Assembly (NCBI GenBank): GCA_030849465.1
Contig: JARVLF010000020.1
Coordinates: forward strand, 558,001 to 622,000
Direction of reading: 5' to 3'
Source of the DNA: Moesziomyces globuligerus
Lineage: Eukaryota; Basidiomycota; Ustilaginomycetes; Ustilaginales; Ustilaginaceae
DNA: 64,000 nt
Part shown: positions 11,377-19,765 of the stretch, in pieces
Layout: each line of letters starts with the position of its first letter
Position numbering within the stretch: position 1 is the first letter of the stretch
Notes under the pieces: model-generated
Databases searched by the model: none
Told to the model about the DNA's origin: nothing
What the model saw: the letters and a program-made list of their open reading frames with translations, nothing else
Translations under genes and position numbers: made by a program

Positions 11377-14300
11377 ATGGCAGCGGAAGCTTCCTCGCTC
11401 GAGTCTCTTCGCGAGGCCGAGGCCACCTTTCGTCGGTGCGAGCAGGGCCGCATTGCTCTTCCAGAGGTCAAGCAGAGGACGCCTACACGCGACGTTCCCT
11501 ACCAGCAGCACCGTCTCGATCCATGGGTCGGCTTCGACAAGTCGCGAACCCTTCCCATCCCCACCGACGTCTTTACGGGCATCAAGAGCGCTAGCCCCAC
11601 CGCTACGCAGTCGCTCTTTCCCTCCATCCGCAGGGCGTGCATCACCGTCGACAACAAGGTCTATCTGTGGTCCTACCTCGAAGGGCAAGCTGCGTTCGAG
11701 TTCTACTGCGTTCCCGATGACCAGGTCGTCATCGCCGCCAGCGTCGTGCCCGTCCGTCCGGGTGTCTTTGCCGACATCGTGACGCACGTGCTCGTGCTCA
11801 GCGTCGGTGCGTCCGTCCGCGAGGGAAAGTACGTCAAGGTCCTCGGCCTCTCGTACACACAGAATGGTACCAGCTCCAAAGTCGAGGTGCTCGAGGCCGG
11901 CATGACTGCCAACTCCAACGGCGTCGTGCTCGACAACATCGTCGGCACTGAAGCCGGTCGTCTCTTCGCGACTGGCTCAGACAACTGCCTGTACGAGCTC
12001 GTGTATCAGCGCAACGAGGGCTGGTTCACCAACAAGTGCTACCTCCGCAACATCACCAATCCGCGCCTCTCCAACCTCCTTCCCACCTTCGTCAAGGCCG
12101 AAAAGAAGCTCCTCTACATCACCGTCGACAACGCTCGTCAGCTCGTCTACACTCTCCGACAGGGCGATCTCATCGAGGTGTTCAGCTTGCCCACAAAGGA
12201 TCCCTCCTCAGCACCAGAGAGACGCGGCCAGACCATCGGAACTTCGGGACAGCAGGGCACCCCGCATGCCCGCCACGATGTCGGCTCGATCGTCTGGATC
12301 GGCCCCGTTGAGCGCGAGGCTCGTTCGAACGTCGTGCTTCTTGCCGTCACCGACCGTGGATACCGCATCTTCCTCGACAACTTCCAGGGCCGCTCCGAGC
12401 CCGCCATCACCGTGCGCGCTCCTCCCGCTCTCCAGCAACCGCCCGGCGTTGCGGCAGGCGTGTACCCGCCAGTCCCTCAATCGTATCCATCGCAACCACA
12501 GCAGCAGCAGGTGCCGACACAAGAGGCTATCACACGCGCCGTCTCGTCCGTCTTCTACGCCGGAGACGTTTTCATGATGGGCTTCAACTACAACAGCCTT
12601 CCATGCCAGATCTGCTGCGTCACGCCCGCACTCAACGCCAACGCTACCACGACGGGGCCTGTCGAGAAGGCTACCTTCATCGACCTTGAGCTCGCGCTCA
12701 GCACCCCAGTCTTTGCCGAGGCTCCCTCGTCCCACGTATTACCCCCCATCACCGACAATGGCGAGCTTGTTCGCGCCACATACGCACAAAACCTGCGCCC
12801 GCCACGCAGCTTCCTTGTGCTCGACAACAACGGCCTCACCGAGCTCGTCGAGCGCCGTCCCGTCGACACGCTCAGGGGCCTGCTCGAGTCGGGCGCGGCC
12901 GTCAACAGCGCAGCCATGATGCAGTTCTTTGGCCTCTTTGGCTCGATCGAGGCCTGCGAGAGCGCGCTCGCCATCGCAGCGCACAACGCACAGGTGGCCG
13001 CCCCACGCGTCACCATCGGCTCCTCGGGAGGCGTGCCAGCCGGCCTCGCGCAGACCATCTCTGATGAGGTCACCGCCTTAGCCTCCCGGGTCTTCTTCAG
13101 CCAGTATGGCTCCTGGCCCGCCGACACCACCGTTTCTGCGGCGCTGTCCACCCCACGCACCTCGCGTCACGACGGTCTTGCGCTGTATATCGCCTGCATC
13201 CTTAAGCGCGTGTGGGACTGCGCCGTCATGCCGCCAGAGCCCGCGAAGCCTGGAGCCAAACCCGCCGCGGCTGCTCCGACGAGCTCGGCGTTGACAACCT
13301 ACCGTTCCACCACCGCGACGACGGCCGCAGCTTCCAAGCTGCCGCTGCGCAAGCAGGATTTGGAGGAGACTTTGCTCGATCTGATCCCACTGCACGACTT
13401 CATGCAACAGAGCGCCAAGCTGTTCGGCCTCGGCGCGTCGTCTGCGAACCGCAGCTTCGTCAATGGCATGGGCTATGACCAGGAGCGCGCGGCCAAGCTC
13501 GACCAGGAGAGCTTCGGCAGGCTGCGAGCGCTCGTGTCGCGCGCAATGGAGGCGACCAACTTCATGCTCTTCCTCATCGACCATGGCCTCAAGCCGCTCA
13601 TCGACGCGTGCTCGGCCGAGGCCAAGGGGGTGATCGCGAATCTCCGCTTCGGACAGCTGATCACGTCGGACGAGGGCAAGCGCGCATCCAAGGAGCTGGT
13701 GACTGCGCTCATTGAGGCGCGCATCGGTGCACAGGTGAGCATCGACGCAGTAGCAGATGCGCTGCAGGCGCGCTGCGGCAGCTTCTGCTCGGCGGACGAC
13801 GTGCGGCAGTACAAGGCGACCGAGTGCATCCGTCGCGCCAAGGAGACACGCTCGGAGCAGGACAAGATGGACAACCTGCGCATGAGCCAGAAGCTGCTCG
13901 CTAAGGGCGCCAGTCAGCTCTCGCTCGAGAAGCTGCGCGGGATCTGCCAAGACTATCGTGCGCTCGGGTTCGCTACGGGCGCCATCGAGCTCGCGCTGCA
14001 GTGTGCGGCCGAGTGGGACCCTGCGGGAATCGCAGCCTCGTACATTGCAGAGGGAAGTCCCGAGGGGCCGGAGCACCGGGCGCGGCGCGAGGTGGAGGAG
14101 CGCCTGAGGAAGGCGTTCGAGCTGGTGTTCGAGACGCTCCAGCAGCTGGACGAGAGGCTGGATGCGGCGTACAATCTCGAGGCGGACGAGGCGCAGGTGA
14201 GGCTGGCGATCAGCACGCGCGACAAGGCACGCAGCGATGCGTATGCGCGCGCCGAGGCGTCGCCGGACGTGCTCTTCCACGAGAGCATGTACACGTGGCT

Positions 14301-15507
14301 GATCGAGCGCAAGATGACCGATCAGCTGCTGTCGATGCACACGCCGTACCTGGAGCAGTACCTGATCAAGCAGCCGGCGGGTGTGCGCGGCCAGGATGCT
14401 AGCTTCCTCCGCACGCTCCGCAACCTGCTGTGGCAGTACTACGTGCGGCACGGCGAGTACTTTGCGGCGGCGCAGGTGCTGGATGCGCTGGCGCACTCGA
14501 AGGAGTTTGGGCTCGATCTGCGCGAGCGCATCGAGTATCTGGCGCTGGCGGTGGGCAATGCCAAGTCGGTGTCGCCGTCCAACGTCGAGGCGAACGAGGT
14601 GGTGAGCTTCCTGGCGCAGGCCGAAGATTCGCTCGAGGTGGCGCAGATCCAGGCGCGCGTGCTGCAGGCGCTGCAGCAGATGGGTGCGGACGATGTGGAT
14701 GCGGAGCGCGCGGCGCTGTTGGCGGACTCGATCGAGTGGCTCAACGAGGAGCTGCTGGATCTTTCGACGCTATACAAGAACCTCGCCGAGCCTTTTGAGC
14801 TGCTCGAGGAGCAGCTCGCCATGATCGCTTCGGCCGAGCTGAACGATGTGGGGCTGGTGGCCGAGATCTGGATTGCGCTGATCGCCAAGCAGCATGCACG
14901 CAGCCGGGCGGACGAGGCGTACAAGGCCATCTCGGCGCTGACGGTGGAGTTGTTCACTCGGCTCGATCGCAGCGATGTGGCGTGTCCGATCGACAATGTG
15001 TTTGATCTGCTGCTGCGCTACGGCTTTGAGCAGACGCGCGGGGCTGGAGCGGCGAGGGAAGAGAGCATTCCCGCGGGCTTTGCTAGGCGCTCGGGCGACG
15101 AGGGCGCTGGCGGCGGTGCGGTGGGGATTCCGGATGGATGGGCGAGTCTGACCATGCTCCGGGCGACGGGGTCGCCTGAGCTCATCCTCGACATCCTCGA
15201 GTCGGCGCTCGCCACGAGTCCGCAGCCGTGGAACACGCCTGCCGGACAGGCCTTCCTCCAGACCGAGCTCGTCGAGTTTGCTCGCTCCTGGATCGAGCTC
15301 TCGACGCGCGCCACCGCCAGTGTCGCTGCTGGCAAGTTGGGACCCGCAGGCCTCGCTGCCGAACTCGCCGCGCTCGCTCAGCCACACGTCCAGCGCCTCT
15401 ACGCCTTGCTCAACGCACTCATCCTCAAGACCGCACATTCCCAGGCTTCCGCTCACATCCCCGACACCGCTAGAGCAGCCCTCGACCTGCTCAAGCTCTA
15501 CTACTAG
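11377..15507 (+). CDS. NUP170: Nucleoporin of the Nup155/Nup170 family
   Basis: It is a large scaffold nucleoporin of the inner ring of the nuclear pore complex. The 1,376-residue length is normal for the family. The N-terminal half fits the beta-propeller: LFPSIRRACITVDNKVYLW, where the family has a near-identical motif, then LVLSVG, LYELVY and RNITNPRLSNLLP. A Gln/Pro-rich linker follows near residue 370. The C-terminal half is helical and fits the Nup170/155 alpha-solenoid. I chose the ATG at 11377 (MAAEASSLESLREAE) because the sequence becomes protein-like there; the preceding 77 in-frame codons look like leader. It is a single exon and ends 246 bases from the convergent PDA1 gene. Confidence 0.93.
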   Translation: MAAEASSLESLREAEATFRRCEQGRIALPEVKQRTPTRDVPYQQHRLDPWVGFDKSRTLPIPTDVFTGIKSASPTATQSLFPSIRRACITVDNKVYLWSYLEGQAAFEFYCVPDDQVVIAASVVPVRPGVFADIVTHVLVLSVGASVREGKYVKVLGLSYTQNGTSSKVEVLEAGMTANSNGVVLDNIVGTEAGRLFATGSDNCLYELVYQRNEGWFTNKCYLRNITNPRLSNLLPTFVKAEKKLLYITVDNARQLVYTLRQGDLIEVFSLPTKDPSSAPERRGQTIGTSGQQGTPHARHDVGSIVWIGPVEREARSNVVLLAVTDRGYRIFLDNFQGRSEPAITVRAPPALQQPPGVAAGVYPPVPQSYPSQPQQQQVPTQEAITRAVSSVFYAGDVFMMGFNYNSLPCQICCVTPALNANATTTGPVEKATFIDLELALSTPVFAEAPSSHVLPPITDNGELVRATYAQNLRPPRSFLVLDNNGLTELVERRPVDTLRGLLESGAAVNSAAMMQFFGLFGSIEACESALAIAAHNAQVAAPRVTIGSSGGVPAGLAQTISDEVTALASRVFFSQYGSWPADTTVSAALSTPRTSRHDGLALYIACILKRVWDCAVMPPEPAKPGAKPAAAAPTSSALTTYRSTTATTAAASKLPLRKQDLEETLLDLIPLHDFMQQSAKLFGLGASSANRSFVNGMGYDQERAAKLDQESFGRLRALVSRAMEATNFMLFLIDHGLKPLIDACSAEAKGVIANLRFGQLITSDEGKRASKELVTALIEARIGAQVSIDAVADALQARCGSFCSADDVRQYKATECIRRAKETRSEQDKMDNLRMSQKLLAKGASQLSLEKLRGICQDYRALGFATGAIELALQCAAEWDPAGIAASYIAEGSPEGPEHRARREVEERLRKAFELVFETLQQLDERLDAAYNLEADEAQVRLAISTRDKARSDAYARAEASPDVLFHESMYTWLIERKMTDQLLSMHTPYLEQYLIKQPAGVRGQDASFLRTLRNLLWQYYVRHGEYFAAAQVLDALAHSKEFGLDLRERIEYLALAVGNAKSVSPSNVEANEVVSFLAQAEDSLEVAQIQARVLQALQQMGADDVDAERAALLADSIEWLNEELLDLSTLYKNLAEPFELLEEQLAMIASAELNDVGLVAEIWIALIAKQHARSRADEAYKAISALTVELFTRLDRSDVACPIDNVFDLLLRYGFEQTRGAGAAREESIPAGFARRSGDEGAGGGAVGIPDGWASLTMLRATGSPELILDILESALATSPQPWNTPAGQAFLQTELVEFARSWIELSTRATASVAAGKLGPAGLAAELAALAQPHVQRLYALLNALILKTAHSQASAHIPDTARAALDLLKLYY

Positions 15508-15753
15508 CCCACGCCCTCCCAGCACGTAGACTCGGGTTCGACCTTCCGCTCCGCTTCGGCTCAGAAAGCAAAAAAACCAACAACAATGCAGTGCTTTTGA
15601 AGCAAATGGTCGCAGCGGTGAAAATTCTGAGATCACACTGTGCACACGGGAGAGAGAGAGACAAGGGCTGGAATGTCATATTACAGGCGGGGGGTGATGG
15701 ATGGAAAAGAGTCGCTCATGGTCCCTTTTGGCGTGGGGAGGGAGAGGGCGCAT

Positions 15754-16989
15754 CTAGCGGTAACGGTGGATCTCGGTGCGGTCACGGCCACGCATCCAGT
15801 CGGGCTCGGTGCCCGGGTAGTAGATGTCGGTCCAGAGGGTGTCCTCCTTGGGCTGTGGGGACTGCTTTGCCTCCTCGACGGCCTGGTCGACCTCCTCCTT
15901 GGCGGCCTTGTCGATGCGCTTGAGCTCGGCCTCCTCGACGACGCCCCAGTCGAGCATGCGGGTCTTGAGGCCCTGGATGGGGTCGCTCGAGGAGCGCATG
16001 GTCTGGATCTCGTCACGCGTGCGGTAGGTGGTGCCGGGGTCGGAGAGCGAGTGGCCACCGTAGCGGTAGGTGACGAGCTCCATGAGAAGCGGGCCGTTGC
16101 CGCCGAGGGTGAACTCGGAGGCGTGCTTGGTGGCGGCGGCGACGGCGAGGACGTCCATGGCGTTGACCTGGATACCGGGGATCACATCACCGCGGGTGTA
16201 GTACTGGGTGTTCATCGACGAGCGCTCGGCCGAGGTACCCATGCCGTACTTGTTGTTCTCGCAGACAAAGACGGCGGGGAGCTTCCAGAGCTTGGCCATG
16301 TTGTAGGCCTCGAAGACCTGGCCCTGGTTGGAGGCGCCGTCGCCGTACATGGCAAAGGTGGCGTCGCCGGTGTTGAGGTACTGCTGGGCAAAGGCGATGC
16401 CGGCACCGACGGGGACCTGCGCGCCGACGATGCCGTTACCACCGAAGAAGGTGGGGGTGAACATGTGCATGGAGCCACCCTTGCCCTTGGAGATACCGGC
16501 CTCGCGGCCGAAGAGCTCGGCGATGACCGACTTGATGGAGCCGCCCTTCTGGACGGTGAAGGGGTGGCAGCGGTAGGCGGTGATGAGCTTGTCCGAGGGC
16601 TTCATGCCGGCCTCCATGCCGACGGCGACGGCCTCCTGGCCGATGGCCAAGTGGCAGAAGCCGCGGATGAGCTTCTGCTTGTAGAGCTGGTCGGCGGCCA
16701 TCTCCATCCTTCGCATCTTGACCATCTCTGCGTAGAGGTGGATGAGCTCGTCCTTGGAGGTCTCCCACTCGAGCTTGGGCACGTCGAACTTGTAGCCCTT
16801 GAACGAGTCGGCGTTGAGGTCGACCTTGAACTTTTCGGACTTGGACTCGGGCACCTGCTGGGCGGGGCGCGAGGCCTCGGCGGTGAGCTGGACGAAGCGC
16901 GAGGACGAGGGGATGGCGTTGCGCGAGTAGGCGGGGAGGCTCTTGGCCTTGCCCGCGGTGCGGAGCAGGTTGCGAGCGAGCGAAGCCAT
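15754..16989 (-). CDS. PDA1: Pyruvate dehydrogenase E1 component, alpha subunit, mitochondrial
   Basis: It is the thiamine-diphosphate-binding subunit that decarboxylates pyruvate in the mitochondrial matrix complex feeding acetyl-CoA to the citrate cycle. The protein is 411 residues. An Arg-rich, acid-free N-terminus (MASLARNLLRTAGKAK) is a typical mitochondrial presequence. The thiamine-diphosphate motif starts at GDGASNQG (about 216-223) and closes with ENN near 244-246. GFCHLAIGQEA and YRCHPF are family motifs. The regulatory loop YRYGGHSLSDPGTTYR (308-323) keeps the phosphorylatable serine of site 1 (Ser316) and has Thr where mammals have the site 2 serine. Single exon, convergent with NUP170. 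Confidence 0.97.
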   Translation of the reverse strand: MASLARNLLRTAGKAKSLPAYSRNAIPSSSRFVQLTAEASRPAQQVPESKSEKFKVDLNADSFKGYKFDVPKLEWETSKDELIHLYAEMVKMRRMEMAADQLYKQKLIRGFCHLAIGQEAVAVGMEAGMKPSDKLITAYRCHPFTVQKGGSIKSVIAELFGREAGISKGKGGSMHMFTPTFFGGNGIVGAQVPVGAGIAFAQQYLNTGDATFAMYGDGASNQGQVFEAYNMAKLWKLPAVFVCENNKYGMGTSAERSSMNTQYYTRGDVIPGIQVNAMDVLAVAAATKHASEFTLGGNGPLLMELVTYRYGGHSLSDPGTTYRTRDEIQTMRSSSDPIQGLKTRMLDWGVVEEAELKRIDKAAKEEVDQAVEEAKQSPQPKEDTLWTDIYYPGTEPDWMRGRDRTEIHRYR

Positions 16990-17852
16990 CGTGTATGAGG
17001 ATATGCCGACGACGACCGAAAGGGGTGTGGTGGTGGACGTTGCGATAGAGAGCGCGCGAGCTGGAAGCGACGTTGGATGTCAGCAGCTCGACGAACTTGA
17101 GCGCCAACGCGCGGCAGCAGCAGCAACAGCAGCAGCAGATGGCAGACGGCCAAAAAATTGGGTGGGTGCGTTCCTTCTGGCCTCGCCTCGCCTGAATTCG
17201 CCTCGCCTGGATTCGCCTCGCCCACTCTGATCCCACGGCTTGGTCGCGGTCAGATTTCGCCGCTGCGCAGCCGCACAATCGGGCGCAAAGCCATCCAAGC
17301 CTGGCGCGCGCGCGTGTGTGTCTTTGTGTGCAGTTGATTTCCCAACTTTTTCTCTTTCTGCGTCTGGCCAGCCTGTTTCTTTTTCTTCGCGTCTCTCCGT
17401 CTGACCCTGGCCAATTTTCTCCTGCCCGACATTTGACCGATGGAATTTCACTCGTCCCTCGGTCGCTGCTCCCCGAATGAGGCTGCGCATCTCGTATCGA
17501 TCCGATGCGCTTCCGCGGCACGCTCCGCTCGATAGCCTTCCGCTCTCGAGACTCCATCGATCGATACTGCCTTCGCAACACAACGTCGCGCCGTCATCCT
17601 GCTCCACTTCATCACTCGATCATCTGTAGTCTCGGAGATGATGTGCTCGGAGCCTGAAGAGCATGACCGGCTGGCACTGGCACTGTTGCGAGCATGGTGT
17701 TGCTCTATGTGTCGTCAATGAGTGGGCTGGGCGCAAGGAGAGATCCGAGGGCTTGCTCGATGTGACCCTGCTCCGAAGCGCAGCGCTCGCGAGAAGTTGG
17801 GGCAGCGAGGCTCATTCGCCCCAACTCGAATCTCGATATTTTCACAAACAAT
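16990..17852. other. Intergenic, PDA1 promoter and leader of the next plus-strand gene
   Basis: The region upstream of PDA1 contains a run of CAG/CAA triplets (about 17107-17140) and the 15-bp repeat listed separately. The part from about 17640 on is probably the first exon of the small spliced gene that follows; it stays open in one frame from an ATG at 17663, but this frame has no presequence or domain character. Confidence 0.5.
17183..17223. repeat. Tandem repeat, 15-bp unit, 2.7 copies
   Basis: The unit TCGCCTCGCCTGRAT occurs twice and is followed by a partial third copy. It lies about 190 bases upstream of the PDA1 start codon, in its leader or promoter. Confidence 0.85.
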
Positions 17853-17908
17853 GTAAGATCGTCAGCTCTCGATCACCAGTGAACAGCCTAACATCTTTCA
17901 TCTTTTAG
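17853..17908 (+). other. Probable 5' leader intron
   Basis: A 56-base segment starts with the donor GTAAGA after ACAAT. It carries the branch-point-like CCTAAC 20 bases from its end and closes with a pyrimidine-rich TCTTTTAG. These signals together strongly suggest a spliced plus-strand transcript. It probably lies in the untranslated leader of the gene starting at 17968. Confidence 0.65.
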
Positions 17909-17967
17909 CTGAAATTTGCCGGAGCAGCCAAAGGAAAAAAAGTCACCTGCTCCGGTCGTGGGCAGAA

Positions 17968-18331
17968 ATGGAACAGCTTCGCCGTTTGACTTCCTTCCTT
18001 CTCACCACATCCCGACATGGCAAAGTGCTTGCCCCAGCAATAGCAAGACATGCCACCGCATCGCCTGCACACGCCTGTGCTTCGACTGTGAGGCGCTCTC
18101 ACCGTCCATCAACTCACCTCTTTTTCCTTTGCCTTACAGCTTCCGGCGCCGTCAACTCGATATCGAATCGTGCTGACGAACGATGCCGCCTCCGCCGTCC
18201 GTCCGTTTCTTGCCCAATGCCTTTTGCTTTCTCGGAACGCCCGCCCGCATCTACATGATGAATACCAAATACATAGAGTCAAGCACGGTCTGGTCGTGGT
18301 CCCAACGTGGAAGCGTACCATCTGGCGATAA
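17968..18331 (+). CDS. Putative small mitochondrion-targeted protein, spliced; unrecognised
   Basis: I do not recognise the family. Exon A is 17968-18087 (40 codons), followed by a 52-base intron 18088-18139 with donor GTGAGG, a pyrimidine-rich tail and TTACAG, then exon B 18140-18331 ending in TAA. The intron sits between codons. The predicted protein has 103 residues. Its first 40 residues (MEQLRRLTSFLLTTSRHGK onward) are rich in Arg, Ser, Thr and Ala with one acidic residue, typical of a mitochondrial presequence. The remainder is basic. An alternative form is possible: a weak intron 18315-18377 would skip the TAA and continue the frame to 18679, adding about 100 residues. A longer start at 17663 via the leader intron is also possible but unlikely. 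The intron signals are what I see; gene status and targeting are inference. Confidence 0.45.
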
Positions 18332-18906
18332 CCTATTTTGTTTCTACCTGATCCCGCGGCAACGGCGTTTCCGAAAGCATTGGCATTCGGCAAGAGGAAA
18401 GGCACAACGGCAAGGCGTACAACCTTCGGCTTCGTCGATGTCAACGCGGCCTCCACCAAGACGCACTTGCAGACACTTGCTCAGACCATGGACGTCTGTT
18501 CGCGGTGCGATCATTGGCATGTGCATGTTGCTCGACATAGTAGTGAGGGATCCGTCCTTGCAATCAAAGCGTTGCCTTATTATCTTGTCGTCGTGGTGTC
18601 GTTGTGCTTCCTGTCTGCTTCTGCTGGTTCAAGGCCTTCAAGAGATGAGCCAGTCTTTCCAGATGTGACCTGGGCGTGAGTGTGCGAAGGTGTCAAGTGC
18701 GTCAGATTCGACCCCTCTAATTTTTCGAAACGATGTTCGACTTTTACTTTGTACATTCCATCTTTTTTCGCGGTGGAGCTGGGAATCGGAGCCGAAGGCC
18801 AGTTGACGCGCTGCACTTGAGCTGATGGGCAGTGACACCGTCTCGGCCATACCGATGCAGCTTCGCACCACCATTGCGACTTTTGGGCAACATCACCAAC
18901 GAGCAC
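18332..18906. other. 3' region of the small gene and promoter/leader of NDUFB2 homologue
   Basis: One plus-strand frame stays open from 18338 to 18679 in the frame of the preceding exon, so part may be an extra exon of that gene. The rest should hold the NDUFB2 promoter and its noncoding first exon. Nothing else was recognised. Confidence 0.4.
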
Positions 18907-19007
18907 GTAAGTCGACTCCACCTCAGCACGACGCTGTCTACACGTGCCACGTATGCGTCCGACTGACAACCAAACTCCGCGTTTTTGCGGTTGGTGGGAC
19001 TCTACAG
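18907..19007 (+). other. Probable 5' leader intron of the NDUFB2 homologue
   Basis: Donor GAGCAC/GTAAGT at 18907, a branch-like CTGAC near 18962, and acceptor CTCTACAG ending at 19007, one base before the start codon. The 101-base intron would lie wholly in the leader. Confidence 0.65.
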
Positions 19008-19008
19008 A

Positions 19009-19413
19009 ATGGCCGGAAATGCAGGAGCAAGTTCATCGCGCTGGTACAAGCCTATGCCGGGCTTCCACCCGCACCAGCCCGCCTTCAAGCACCGCTGGAG
19101 CGCCAAGCTCCTCGGCGCCACCATGTGGTTCTGGATCTTCTACCGCGCCAAGCAAGACGGCCCCGTCCTCCTTGTAAGTTCAACCCTTTCGACACGCATG
19201 AGGCTCCGCTCTCCCGCCCAGTCGCCGCACTTCTCTCCCCTCCATCCCCCTTTCTGGGTCGCCGATGGATCGTCAGGCAGCGCAAGAAGGCAGACAGGAA
19301 TCGAAACTGACCCTCTCTGCTCACGATGACGCATTGTAAACGTACAGGGCTTGAGACATCCTTGGGACGGTCACGGCCACCACGGTGACGACCACGGCGA
19401 CGACCACCACTAA
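19009..19413 (+). CDS. Mitochondrial complex I accessory subunit, NDUFB2-like, two exons
   Basis: Exon 1 is 19009-19173 (55 codons) and exon 2 is 19348-19413 (21 codons plus stop), separated by a 174-base intron with donor GTAAGT and acceptor GTACAG, placed between codons. The 76-residue product resembles NDUFB2 (the AGGG subunit) of NADH:ubiquinone oxidoreductase: a short N-terminus, then the membrane segment GATMWFWIFYRAKQD (about 36-50), followed by GLRHPWD, which matches the human pattern of a Met-Trp-Phe-Trp segment then Gly-x-x-x-Pro-x-x-Asp. The tail is His/Asp/Gly-rich, with no catalytic role known. Located in the inner mitochondrial membrane by family knowledge. A leader intron probably ends just before the ATG. 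Confidence 0.85.
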
Positions 19414-19765
19414 GCCAATCCTCTCCTCACTGCATCCCAAATACAACCTTGTTCCCCTTCAAACCGCTTGCCTGCATCAGCGCCGCATGCGTGTCGTCTC
19501 AAGGCAGTGTTCGAGGCTCGAGAGTCTTGCATCCGCGGCCAAACGACCCCTTTCCCCGCACTTTCAAGGGCGAGCCAGGAGGTTTCGACTTCCGGACCAA
19601 GCGCCGATCCGCCGCACACGACCTGACACGGTCGCTGAGGTTTGAGAATGAGGTTGGATTCAAGATTCACGAAACCGAGGGCTGAACAGAATACACGTTG
19701 AGAGAACCAAGGGAGGAGAGGAAAAAAGAAAGAGCCAAGGGTTCTGCGGGGGAGAGGCGGTCCAC
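19414..19765. other. Convergent intergenic region
   Basis: It holds the 3' untranslated regions of the NDUFB2 homologue (plus) and of the SWI3-type gene (minus). No gene or repeat is seen. Confidence 0.6.

Noticed and set aside
13078..14496. Minus-strand 472-codon frame inside NUP170
   Set aside because: Leu/Arg/His-rich antisense shadow of a real gene.
15530..15560. tRNA B-box-like GGTTCGACC after NUP170
   Set aside because: No matching A box, acceptor stem or anticodon arm could be laid out around it.
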